DNA of 6,093 bases from Gammaproteobacteria bacterium. GTDB taxonomy: Bacteria; Pseudomonadota; Gammaproteobacteria; Enterobacterales; GCA-2746155. A model generated the notes under the pieces. That model was given only the letters and a program-made list of their open reading frames with translations, ran no database searches and was not told the DNA's origin. The translations under genes and the position numbers were made by a program. The DNA is taken from positions 1 to 6,093 of the forward strand of contig JAAGZM010000034.1 in NCBI GenBank assembly GCA_024206355.1, given 5' to 3'. Every line of letters begins with the position of its first letter. Positions within the stretch are counted from its first letter, which is position 1. Shown in pieces: positions 1-6,093 of the stretch.

Positions 1-1349
1 CCCGGTGGCATCATACCTTGCATTGAGCGCATCATCTTTTGCATACCGCCTTTACCACTCATCTTACGCATCATCTTTTGCATTTGAGCAAATTGCTTCA
101 GCAACTTGTTTACTTCTTGAATACTAGTACCTGAACCTGATGCAATACGTTTCTTTCTCGAACCTTTAATCAGACGAGGAAATTGACGTTCCTGAACTGT
201 CATGGAATCGATCATTGCTTCCATATACATAGTAGATTTATCATTGATCTGGCTTTTAGCTGCTTCAGGAATATTACCCATGCCAGGAAGTTTGCCCATC
301 AGACTCGATAAACCACCCATACTTTTCATTTGTGTAAGTTGCTCTTTAAAGTCTTGTAGATCAAAGCCTTTGCCTTTAGCTAATTTACGAGCTAGCTGTT
401 GAGATTTACCTTTATCAACTTTGCGCTCAACATCTTCGATCAGAGAGAGAACATCACCCATGCCAAGAATTTGCGATGCTATTCTATCTGGATGGAAAGG
501 CTCTAAAGCATCGGTCTTCTCACCCATACCGATAAATTTAATCGGCTTACCGGTGATATGACGAATAGAAAGTGCTGCACCACCTCTTGCATCACCATCA
601 GCTTTGGTCAGAATAACACCTGTTAGTGGTAACTGCTCATGGAAGGCTTTCGCTGTATTCGCTGCATCTTGACCAGTCATTGCATCAACAACGAATAAAG
701 TCTCTACAGGTTTAATTGCTGAATGGACTCTGCTCAGTTCTTCCATCATTTCTTGATCGATAGCCAAGCGACCAGCGGTATCAATAATAACTACATCTGC
801 AAACTGCTTTCTCGCAGCATCAACGGCATCTTTTGCTATGGTCACTGGAGATTGAGAAGGATCACTTGGGAAAAAAGTTGCTTTAACTTCAGATGCTAAT
901 GTTTCCAATTGCTTGATTGCAGCAGGACGATAAACGTCTACACTGGTGACCATCACATTTTTCTTTTCTCGTTCGGATAGATATCGAGCTAACTTCGCTA
1001 CTGAGGTTGTTTTGCCTGCTCCCTGCAGACCTGCCATCAAGATGACTGCTGGAGGTTGAACCTGCAAGTTCAAGGCATCATTCGCCTGCCCCATTGCTTG
1101 TGTCAGTTGGTCATTTACAATCTTGATGAATGCCTGACCAGGATTAAGGCTCTTACTAACGTCTTGCCCTAGTGCATTTATTTTCACTTGCTCAACAAAG
1201 TCTTTAACAACAGGCAGTGCTACATCAGCTTCAAGTAATGCCATGCGAACTTCGCGCAAAGTATCTTTGATATTGTCTTCAGTAATACGTCCCTTACCGG
1301 TTATTGCTCGTAAGGTACTATTTAATCTATCGGAAAGGCTGTTAAACAT
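1..1349 (-). CDS. ffh: Signal recognition particle protein Ffh (C-terminal tip beyond window edge)
   Basis: Ffh is the GTPase that binds 4.5S RNA to form the bacterial signal recognition particle. It captures signal sequences of nascent inner-membrane proteins and docks with FtsY. The ATG at 1349-1347 opens a frame with no stop through 449 codons to the left edge. E. coli Ffh has 453 residues and ends in a similar GMMPPG tail, so only about four or five residues and the stop are missing. Visible parts: N domain (about 1-88); G domain with P-loop GLQGAGKTT (107-115), DVYRPAA (138-144), DTAGR (190-194) and TKADGDARGG (248-257); and a methionine-rich M domain (about 300-449) holding the RNA-binding segment KGSRKKRIASGSG (395-407). 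A GGG-containing Shine-Dalgarno (AAGGG, complement of 1356-1360) lies six bases before the ATG. In related bacteria rpsP-rimM-trmD-rplS often follow downstream, which would be outside this window. Identity is secure. Confidence 0.98.
   Translation of the reverse strand, partial: MFNSLSDRLNSTLRAITGKGRITEDNIKDTLREVRMALLEADVALPVVKDFVEQVKINALGQDVSKSLNPGQAFIKIVNDQLTQAMGQANDALNLQVQPPAVILMAGLQGAGKTTSVAKLARYLSEREKKNVMVTSVDVYRPAAIKQLETLASEVKATFFPSDPSQSPVTIAKDAVDAARKQFADVVIIDTAGRLAIDQEMMEELSRVHSAIKPVETLFVVDAMTGQDAANTAKAFHEQLPLTGVILTKADGDARGGAALSIRHITGKPIKFIGMGEKTDALEPFHPDRIASQILGMGDVLSLIEDVERKVDKGKSQQLARKLAKGKGFDLQDFKEQLTQMKSMGGLSSLMGKLPGMGNIPEAAKSQINDKSTMYMEAMIDSMTVQERQFPRLIKGSRKKRIASGSGTSIQEVNKLLKQFAQMQKMMRKMSGKGGMQKMMRSMQGMMPP
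28..83 (-). repeat. 17-bp direct repeat in the ffh M-domain tail
   Basis: The plus-strand string cgcatcatcttttgcat occurs at 28-44 and again at 67-83, a 39-base (13-codon) offset that keeps the reading frame. Read on the minus strand both copies encode MQKMMR, giving two methionine-rich blocks at residues 423-428 and 436-441 of Ffh. Methionine clusters in this tail are a family trait (the flexible methionine 'bristles'). E. coli has related but less identical blocks. Identity at the DNA level suggests either a recent internal duplication or shared codon choice. Confidence 0.75.
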
Positions 1350-1355
1350 TTGTGA

Positions 1356-1417
1356 CCCTTAAATATATAATAATGTTCAAATCATCTGTTTCAGATTACA
1401 TAAAGGCGGCTATTGTA
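1356..1417 (-). promoter_or_regulatory. Possible ffh promoter and leader
   Basis: On the minus strand TACAAT (complement of 1412-1417) is followed by a GC-rich agccgcc stretch of the kind often seen after the -10 of translation-related genes. From there a leader of about 55 bases leads to the AAGGG ribosome binding site (1356-1360). No good -35 hexamer lies 15-19 bases upstream, so the promoter call is weak. Transcription from the upstream oxidoreductase gene, which ends at 1442 on the same strand, could also supply ffh mRNA. Confidence 0.3.
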
Positions 1418-1430
1418 CGGGATAGTCGTC
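1405..1430. repeat. Imperfect 9-bp inverted repeat upstream of ffh
   Basis: The arms ggcggctat (1405-1413) and atagtcgtc (1422-1430) flank an 8-base loop. In a plus-strand transcript all nine positions pair, two of them as G-U. In a minus-strand transcript the same two positions become A-C mismatches, leaving a weaker hairpin followed by UUUAU. It lies between the end of the oxidoreductase gene and ffh and covers the candidate ffh -10. It could be a weak terminator for the upstream gene, an operator, or chance. Confidence 0.4.
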
Positions 1431-1441
1431 TGTTGATCGAG

Positions 1442-2500
1442 CTAACTCAGTGTAATTTTGCTACTTCCAGGTAAACTACAGACATAATCAGCTCCCATTA
1501 GTTGCGATACAGTCTGATAACCAGATGGAAATTCCTCTGTGTTTAATAGATATTCAACGACACCCAAGGAACCCGTTGCAGTCAAGTCATAACCATTTGC
1601 GGTAGTTAATCGTCCGGTTTTTAGTTCCCCTTGTTCATTCAATACCTCTCCCCAAATATAAGAAGGTGAATGTTCTCTTTTTGAGAGCTCAGGTCCCATT
1701 ACTTTCTTTTCAATTTGTTTCTTTAATAAATTTTGCACCCACTGCCAGCCTAATATCGGACGAATTTTATCTAGTCGTATCAACTGCTTTACCTTTCTGT
1801 CTGACATAGGAATGTAGACTTCAATATTAGGAATTTCAGTACTGTAATAGGCAGTTGCAATATCACCCCAAGGAATAGTGACGGCATTTTTAGTCCCGTC
1901 ACCAAAATCAATCTGTCGAACCTTATAGACCAGCGGGACATTAACAACTTTATTTTTTCTTCTTACTTTCCCACCAAAAGGTAACCCTTCAACTGAAGTT
2001 TTAGCTGTTCCAGGACTCAGTCCTGATCTGGTGGAAAATCCTAACCATAGACTTGTTGCATTAGGTAATGATTGTTTTAATGTTGCGGCAAGGCAATCCG
2101 TTGGGATAACATCAAAACCAACTCCAGGGCATAAAACTATGCCCGCTTTTATAGCGCTTTTATTGAGTTGTTTTGCATGTTGGAAAACTTCAATTTCACC
2201 AGTGATATCCAAATAATGCGTATTACTATTCAAGCAAGATGCCATCATTGGTTTAGCTGTCGCAGAAAATGGACCTGCACAATGTAAAAGAATATCAATA
2301 TTTTTTAATTGTTCGGCAATGACAACGCGTTTTGATAAATCAAAAACTCTATATTCAAGGTCATGCTCAGCAGCTAGTAATTTTAGTTTTTTTTCACTTC
2401 TTCCTGCTAAAATAGGTAATAAACCTCTTTTCTTAGCTTCGCTGACAATCAATTGACCTGTGTAACCAGAAGCTCCATAAACCATCCATTTTTTTTGCAC
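1442..2500 (-). CDS. Saccharopine dehydrogenase-like / trans-acting enoyl reductase family NADP-binding oxidoreductase
   Basis: This 352-residue protein looks like a cytoplasmic NAD(P)-dependent oxidoreductase. It opens with a Rossmann dinucleotide-binding motif GASGYTG (9-15), then AGRS (32-35, a likely NADP-phosphate contact), HCAGPF (73-78), YLDITGE (96-102), LCPGVGFDVIPTDC (123-136) and GTAKTSVEG (164-172). These motifs are those of the saccharopine dehydrogenase NADP-binding superfamily branch that includes the mycobacterial trans-acting enoyl reductases. Most bacterial members have no known substrate, so neither lysine metabolism nor polyketide reduction should be assumed. No signal peptide or convincing membrane helix is seen. 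The start is GTG at 2500-2498, preceded at eight bases by AAGG (complement of 2509-2512); the in-frame ATG at 2485 has no ribosome binding site and would leave almost no sequence before the Rossmann strand. The stop is TAG at 1444-1442. It is co-directional with ffh, 92 bases upstream of it, and divergent from ypjD. Confidence 0.87.
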   Translation of the reverse strand: MQKKWMVYGASGYTGQLIVSEAKKRGLLPILAGRSEKKLKLLAAEHDLEYRVFDLSKRVVIAEQLKNIDILLHCAGPFSATAKPMMASCLNSNTHYLDITGEIEVFQHAKQLNKSAIKAGIVLCPGVGFDVIPTDCLAATLKQSLPNATSLWLGFSTRSGLSPGTAKTSVEGLPFGGKVRRKNKVVNVPLVYKVRQIDFGDGTKNAVTIPWGDIATAYYSTEIPNIEVYIPMSDRKVKQLIRLDKIRPILGWQWVQNLLKKQIEKKVMGPELSKREHSPSYIWGEVLNEQGELKTGRLTTANGYDLTATGSLGVVEYLLNTEEFPSGYQTVSQLMGADYVCSLPGSSKITLS

Positions 2501-2528
2501 AATTTAAGCCTTGTTTTTTAAACTTGTT

Positions 2529-2558
2529 TTGAAATTTATTAAAGAGTATTTGTATTAT
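2529..2558 (+). promoter_or_regulatory. Candidate promoter for the ypjD-corB operon
   Basis: TTGAAA (2529-2534, one mismatch to TTGACA) and TATTAT (2553-2558, one mismatch to TATAAT) are separated by 18 bases. Transcription would begin near 2565, giving a leader of about 90-110 bases. The -10 overlaps the TATAAT found on the opposite strand at 2554-2559, so the two divergent promoters would exclude each other if both are real. Confidence 0.4.
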
Positions 2559-2559
2559 A
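2554..2559 (-). promoter_or_regulatory. Candidate -10 for the oxidoreductase gene
   Basis: Read on the minus strand these bases are a perfect TATAAT. A start site about seven bases downstream would give a leader of roughly 45 bases before the GTG at 2500. No matching consensus -35 was found: TTGTGA lies 21 bases upstream, which is too far, although it would be 17 bases from an adjoining TATATA. The region is very AT-rich, so chance matches are likely. Confidence 0.35.
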
Positions 2560-2640
2560 TATAGATTATCCGAATATGAATCACAAAATACTGTTATATA
2601 TCCATTCTACCAGTGTCCAGTCCATGCTAACATAGTTAAA

Positions 2641-2656
2641 GTCCAACATAGTGGAC
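2641..2656. repeat. Small inverted repeat spanning the GTG candidate start of ypjD
   Basis: gtcca (2641-2645) and tggac (2652-2656) form a perfect five-pair stem around a six-base loop, acatag. The GTG at 2651 sits partly in the loop and partly in the right arm. Two further gtcca copies lie just upstream at 2615-2619 and 2620-2624. This could be a short operator or a leader hairpin; its small size means chance is quite possible. Confidence 0.35.
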
Positions 2657-3454
2657 ATAAAAGGAACTAAAACAATTTTTGCATCAATAACATTTTTTTT
2701 CTACTTAGCAATTAGTGGCTATCAGTTTTTGCTTCTTAAACAGCAGAAAGAAAATCAGGAATTAAAAATAGCATTTTTGACAGCAATCCCGTTGCTATGT
2801 CATGGTTGGCTTTTACATCAATCAATCGATACAGAATTAGGTCAAGATCTGAATATTTTTAATATTTTCTCGATGACCTTCTGGCTTATGTCGATACTGA
2901 TAACGGTTAGCAGTATAAAGAAAAACTTATGTATTCTAGTAATGACTGTTCTACCTATTACAGGTATATCGTTAATCATACCCGCATCAATTGCTCAACA
3001 ATATGTTATTGATGCATCTGCTCCTGGTTATCTGATGCATACATTAATTTCTTTAGTCTCAATCAGTGTGATCAGCCTAGCAGCGATACAGTCTCTTTAT
3101 GTTAATGTGCTCGACAATCAACTTAAACATCATCCTGTCCCAGCGATGAAAGGGATACCAGCTCTTCAGGATATGGAAAATTTCCTTTATGTACTTATTT
3201 GGACAGGTTTTTTCTTACTTACTCTTTCAATATTAACTGCTATATTATTTATACCAAGAACGGGGGCATCGATCCCTCTACATAAACCAATATTATCAGT
3301 TTCATCCTGGTTAGTATTTGCTACATTCTTGGTTGGACGGTATCGCAAAGGTTGGCGAGGCAGAACAGCTGTACACTGGACAATCAGTGGGTTCATTCTC
3401 TTGTTTCTTGCTTATTTTGGTACCCGTACTGTATTGGAGTTTATTGTTGGGTAA
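2651..3454 (+). CDS. ypjD: YpjD, CcsA/HemX-like inner-membrane protein
   Basis: This is an integral inner-membrane protein of the cytochrome c assembly superfamily (CcmC/CcsA/HemX relatives). Its exact role is unsettled; a part in haem or cytochrome handling is inferred from the family only. From the GTG at 2651 it has 267 residues, against 263 in E. coli YpjD. About eight hydrophobic segments are visible (roughly 9-29, 40-56, 70-87, 93-110, 128-150, 178-201, 215-230, 241-257). Family landmarks are CHGW (50-53), GYLMHTLISL (126-135), GWRGRTAVHW (234-243) and the end AYFGTR (254-259); the histidines in the first two are possible haem ligands. The true start is uncertain: a strong AAAAGGA stands nine bases before an in-frame ATT at 2675, which would give 259 residues and an N-terminus that aligns well with the E. 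coli protein. The gene lies 21 bases before corB and is clearly in operon with it. Confidence 0.9.
   Translation: MDIKGTKTIFASITFFFYLAISGYQFLLLKQQKENQELKIAFLTAIPLLCHGWLLHQSIDTELGQDLNIFNIFSMTFWLMSILITVSSIKKNLCILVMTVLPITGISLIIPASIAQQYVIDASAPGYLMHTLISLVSISVISLAAIQSLYVNVLDNQLKHHPVPAMKGIPALQDMENFLYVLIWTGFFLLTLSILTAILFIPRTGASIPLHKPILSVSSWLVFATFLVGRYRKGWRGRTAVHWTISGFILLFLAYFGTRTVLEFIVG
2659..2665 (+). promoter_or_regulatory. Strong Shine-Dalgarno sequence that points to an ATT start for ypjD
   Basis: AAAAGGA at 2659-2665 is the best ribosome binding site in the ypjD leader. It lies inside the frame if translation begins at GTG 2651, but is placed nine bases before an in-frame ATT at 2675. The GTG itself has no recognisable Shine-Dalgarno at a normal distance. 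No in-frame ATG or TTG exists between the upstream stop at 2633 and the first membrane segment. Confidence 0.55.
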
Positions 3455-3475
3455 TTCAGCAGGATTCTTCAACCA

Positions 3476-4777
3476 ATGAGTCAGCTCTCTTTAGAACTAT
3501 TACTGTTCTGGCTATTCATTCTTATTGTATTGTCTGCGTTTTTCTCCAGTAGCGAAACGGGAATGATGAGAGTTAATCGTTATCGATTGAAATCTTTAGC
3601 CAATGGTACGTCTGGGAAAAAATCAGCAGCACAAAGAGTACAAGACTTATTACAACTTCCAGATCGCCTGCTTGGGCTTATTTTAATTGGCAATAATTTT
3701 GTTAATTTCTTTGCAGCAACAATAGCTACAGTAATTGCGGAACGACTATGGGGAAGCACAGGGCTCATTATTGCACCAATTCTTTTAACCTTAATCGTCC
3801 TAATTTTTGCTGAATTAACACCAAAAACACTTGCAGCACTCTATCCTGAAAAGGTTGCATTTCCTTCTTCTTATATACTCAAACCTTTACTCAAGCTACT
3901 TTATCCTCTTGTCTGGATAATCAATAGTATTTCAAATGGCTTATTACGTATTTTTGGAATCAAATCTAATCAACTTGAAAATGATAAGTTAAATCCTGAA
4001 GAACTAAGAGCAGTTGTCAACGATGCGAGTCCTTTAATACCCCAACGTCACCAGAAAATGCTACTGAATATTCTCGATCTTGAATCAACAACAGTTGAAG
4101 ATATCATGGTGCCTAGACGAGAAATTGTAGGTATTGATCTCGATGATGAATGGGATGAGATAGCAAATGCATTACAACATTGTCAGCACACTAGGCTTTT
4201 AGTTTATCAAGGTGAAATTGATAACCCTTTAGGCATGCTTCATGCGAGAGACTTGATTAACCTACTCACCAATCAACTATTAACAAAGGATCTGCTTAAA
4301 AAAGCGATATCTAAGGTTTATTTTGTTCCTGAAGGGACTCCTCTTCATACTCAACTACTAAACTTTCAACATAACAAGCAACGTATTGGCGCAGTAGTGG
4401 ATGAATATGGAGATATTCAAGGAATTGTCACATTAGAAGATATCCTCGAAGAAATTGTTGGCGAATTTACTACTGATCTTGCTTCTGCTCATCCTGAAAT
4501 TCTACGCCAGAAAGATAAATCTCTGCTCGTTGACGGCGGTATCGCAGTCCGTGAATTGAATCGTTCAATGAATTGGCAATTACCTACCGATGGACCGAAG
4601 ACATTAAATGGATTAATCACTGAATATCTTGAGTTTTTGCCCGTAGAAGGAACTGGTTTAAGACTGCTGGGTTACCCTATGGTAGTACTAGAAGTTGATG
4701 AAAATATGTTGCAATTGATCCAAATTTATCCTGAACTTTATGATGATAAAATTGGAACTATTGCAAAGCTTACATAA
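3476..4777 (+). CDS. corB: CorB/YfjD, CNNM-family transporter with CBS domains
   Basis: This inner-membrane protein belongs to the CNNM/CorB family, implicated in Mg2+ (and cobalt) efflux and resistance. It has 433 residues, the usual length. An N-terminal DUF21 membrane domain (about 5-165) carries SSSETGMM (24-31), IGNN (71-74) and TPKT (115-118), which are conserved in the ion-binding core. A pair of CBS domains follows (about 205-330), starting with DIMVPRREI (209-217) and ending in VDEYGDIQGIVTLEDILEEI (308-327); in the family this pair binds ATP-Mg and gates the membrane part. The C-terminal CorC_HlyC domain spans about 345-425. AGGA at 3461-3464 stands 11 bases before the ATG, and the 21-base gap after ypjD indicates co-transcription. 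The ypjD-corB pair next to divergent ffh matches the E. coli arrangement. The family and architecture are secure; the transported ion here is inferred. The gene is also called yfjD. Confidence 0.95.
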   Translation: MSQLSLELLLFWLFILIVLSAFFSSSETGMMRVNRYRLKSLANGTSGKKSAAQRVQDLLQLPDRLLGLILIGNNFVNFFAATIATVIAERLWGSTGLIIAPILLTLIVLIFAELTPKTLAALYPEKVAFPSSYILKPLLKLLYPLVWIINSISNGLLRIFGIKSNQLENDKLNPEELRAVVNDASPLIPQRHQKMLLNILDLESTTVEDIMVPRREIVGIDLDDEWDEIANALQHCQHTRLLVYQGEIDNPLGMLHARDLINLLTNQLLTKDLLKKAISKVYFVPEGTPLHTQLLNFQHNKQRIGAVVDEYGDIQGIVTLEDILEEIVGEFTTDLASAHPEILRQKDKSLLVDGGIAVRELNRSMNWQLPTDGPKTLNGLITEYLEFLPVEGTGLRLLGYPMVVLEVDENMLQLIQIYPELYDDKIGTIAKLT

Positions 4778-4868
4778 ACACAACCTTACTCACTAACAAT
4801 AAAGAATCGGTATTTTGTTACTCATTAGATAAAACCAATATCGCACAATACAATTTGCTGGGGCATCA
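4778..4868. other. Convergent intergenic gap between corB and purC
   Basis: Both flanking genes end here. No convincing rho-independent terminator is visible in either direction. The best stem pairs cggtatt (4808-4814) with aatatcg (4837-4843), with one G-U, across a long loop and without a following U tract. Two near-identical ten-base strings, ttactcacta (4786-4795) and ttactcatta (4818-4827), lie 32 bases apart. Termination may be factor-dependent. Confidence 0.5.
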
Positions 4869-5972
4869 TTAATCAATTAACCCGTATTGTTGATCAAGAA
4901 TATCAATAACTTCCTTTTTAGGGTTGTCAGATAGAATGATTTTTTCGCCAGTTATAGTTTCGGCTATATCAATATAGGTTTTTGAAACTTCCATTAATAC
5001 AGATACAGGCAACTCATTATCGGCAGCAAGTGCATTACGCTCTTTCATTCTATCTTTATTTAGTAGAATGTCAGGATCAGGAAAGTGATTTAGTAAAAGT
5101 TGTCGGAAGGCCTCTTTTGATTTCTCAACAACTTTCCCTTCTCTGTGGGAAGGTCCATCCCAAATACGAGAAGAATCAGGGGTACCTACTTCATCCATAT
5201 AGATTAACTTTTGATTACCTGACTTATCTTTGACGTAACCAAATTCAAATTTAGTATCAATAAAAATCTGATCAACCTTTGCTAACTCATCACTGATTAG
5301 ATCAAAACCTTCTTTCAGCAGTTTTTCATAAAAATCGATATCATCTTCGCTACCAAAATTAAATGCTGCATAGTTGTCTTCGATATTCTTACGACTGATA
5401 TTCACATCATCTTGAGCAGGAACCCCAGGGATGTTTTCTAAAATTCCTTTAGTCGATGGCGTAATAAGTAATTCTGGAAGCTTTTGATCTTTAGTCAGAC
5501 CATCAGCAATTTGGCTGCCGCAAAACTCTCGTTCACCCTTATCATAAGCGCGCCACATAGAGCCGGTAATGTACTGACGAGCAATCGCTTCAATCATTAC
5601 TGGCTTAGCTTTTTGTACAATCCATACAAAGGGGTGTGGAATATCAAGAATATGACTGTCAGCCAAACCATTTTCACGGAATAATTTAAACCAATGATTA
5701 GAAATAGCGTTGAGTGAAGCTCCTTTACCTGGAACACCATTCATTCCATCTTCTCCGTGCCATATACAATCAAAAGCGGAGATCCTATCGCTAATGACCA
5801 TAATTGCTAAAGGTGCGTCAGGTGCAACATTATAACTCTTCTCTTTAATAAGACGACGACTGTCGGCCTCGGTTAACCAATAGACGGAGCGAACTTTCCC
5901 ACTATGAACAGGTGCATTGGTACGAATAGGCAGATCATTGTTTACTGCCAATACTTTATTAGCAAGACTCAT
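4869..5972 (-). CDS. purC: Phosphoribosylaminoimidazole-succinocarboxamide synthase (SAICAR synthase), long form
   Basis: PurC is the cytoplasmic enzyme that joins carboxyaminoimidazole ribotide to aspartate with ATP to make SAICAR in de novo purine synthesis. The protein has 367 residues, longer than the roughly 237-residue E. coli enzyme and matching the Vibrio-type long form. Motifs are in the expected order: GKVRSVY (25-31, nucleotide-binding loop), SDRISAFD (61-68), [11 protein letters not shown] (81-91), [12 protein letters not shown] (132-143), TPSTK (171-175), DTKFEFG (239-245, catalytic/metal region) and [11 protein letters not shown] (259-269). The C-terminal segment after about 285 ([13 protein letters not shown]) is the extension characteristic of this form. 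The start is ATG 5972-5970, with AGAGGA (complement of 5982-5987) nine bases upstream; the stop is TAA at 4871-4869. It stands alone in the window, convergent with corB. No truncation or missing motif is seen. Confidence 0.97.
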   Translation of the reverse strand: MSLANKVLAVNNDLPIRTNAPVHSGKVRSVYWLTEADSRRLIKEKSYNVAPDAPLAIMVISDRISAFDCIWHGEDGMNGVPGKGASLNAISNHWFKLFRENGLADSHILDIPHPFVWIVQKAKPVMIEAIARQYITGSMWRAYDKGEREFCGSQIADGLTKDQKLPELLITPSTKGILENIPGVPAQDDVNISRKNIEDNYAAFNFGSEDDIDFYEKLLKEGFDLISDELAKVDQIFIDTKFEFGYVKDKSGNQKLIYMDEVGTPDSSRIWDGPSHREGKVVEKSKEAFRQLLLNHFPDPDILLNKDRMKERNALAADNELPVSVLMEVSKTYIDIAETITGEKIILSDNPKKEVIDILDQQYGLID

Positions 5973-6034
5973 TTTAAACAGTCCTCTTAAGGCAAAATTT
6001 GTTAGATATTAATAAGGTTTTTATAGTTGAAACG

Positions 6035-6043
6035 AGTATAGCA
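6035..6043 (-). promoter_or_regulatory. Extended -10 promoter element for purC
   Basis: On the minus strand this reads TGCTATACT, an extended -10 (TGn followed by TATACT, one mismatch to TATAAT). A start site about seven bases downstream gives a leader of roughly 55 bases before the purC ATG, containing the AGAGGA ribosome binding site. No good -35 is present at 16-18 bases (TTGTGC lies at 19), which is consistent with an extended -10 promoter. Confidence 0.5.
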
Positions 6044-6093
6044 GAAGTTTAATAGAGGGGCACAAAAGTTTCGCACCAATACATTGTCTAAAA

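Noticed and set aside
202..402. 66-codon plus-strand open frame within ffh.
   Set aside because: It is antisense to the well-conserved G/M domain of Ffh and has no ribosome binding site or recognisable product.
1384..1396. Hairpin atctg-ttt-cagat in the ffh leader.
   Set aside because: It is only a five-pair stem with no U tract on the ffh strand, easily expected by chance.
3352..3552. Plus-strand open frame overlapping the ypjD-corB junction.
   Set aside because: It is a frame shadow of the ypjD end and corB start, both of which are conserved proteins.
4808..4843. Shared bidirectional terminator between corB and purC.
   Set aside because: The stem has seven pairs including a G-U, a loop of about 22 bases and no U run on either side, so it does not meet terminator criteria.
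4982..5233. 83-codon plus-strand open frame antisense to purC.
   Set aside because: It overlaps conserved PurC motifs on the other strand and its translation shows no family resemblance.
6059..6076. Possible PurR operator upstream of purC (gcacaaaagtttcgca).
   Set aside because: It matches only about nine of sixteen positions of the PurR consensus ACGCAAACGTTTGCGT, the central CG is not kept, and the right half would need a one-base shift. It lies upstream of the -10 where an operator could act, but the match is too poor to annotate.

Overview
The window reads as ordinary chromosome from an AT-rich gammaproteobacterium. The ffh, ypjD and corB (yfjD) products resemble their Enterobacteria/Vibrio-type homologues. 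The divergent arrangement ffh(-) / ypjD-corB(+) is the one known from E. coli, and purC encodes the long (367-residue) SAICAR synthase form found in Vibrio-like marine gammaproteobacteria. I cannot name a genus from sequence alone. No mobile element, tRNA, rRNA, CRISPR array or phage gene is visible.

Layout: (1) 1-1349, minus strand: nearly all of ffh, the protein subunit of the signal recognition particle; only about the last four or five codons lie beyond the left edge. (2) 1442-2500, minus strand: a 352-residue NADP-binding saccharopine-dehydrogenase-like / trans-acting enoyl reductase family oxidoreductase, co-directional with ffh and sitting between ffh and ypjD, where E. coli has no gene. 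(3) 2501-2650: a divergent, very AT-rich promoter region in which the best -10 elements for the two directions overlap. (4) About 2675 (or 2651)-3454 and 3476-4777, plus strand: a two-gene membrane operon, ypjD (CcsA/HemX-like integral membrane protein) and corB (CNNM-type DUF21 + CBS pair + CorC_HlyC protein). (5) 4869-5972, minus strand: purC, convergent with corB, with its own ribosome binding site and an extended -10 promoter near the right edge.

The genes do not form one pathway. ffh serves co-translational membrane targeting, ypjD-corB are inner-membrane proteins probably linked to cytochrome/haem or divalent cation homeostasis, purC belongs to purine synthesis, and the oxidoreductase has no assigned substrate. 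I found no evidence of a new system. The points most worth a second look are the start of ypjD (a strong Shine-Dalgarno sequence placed in front of an ATT codon, with no ATG available), the oxidoreductase placed inside an otherwise conserved neighbourhood, and the overlapping divergent promoters.
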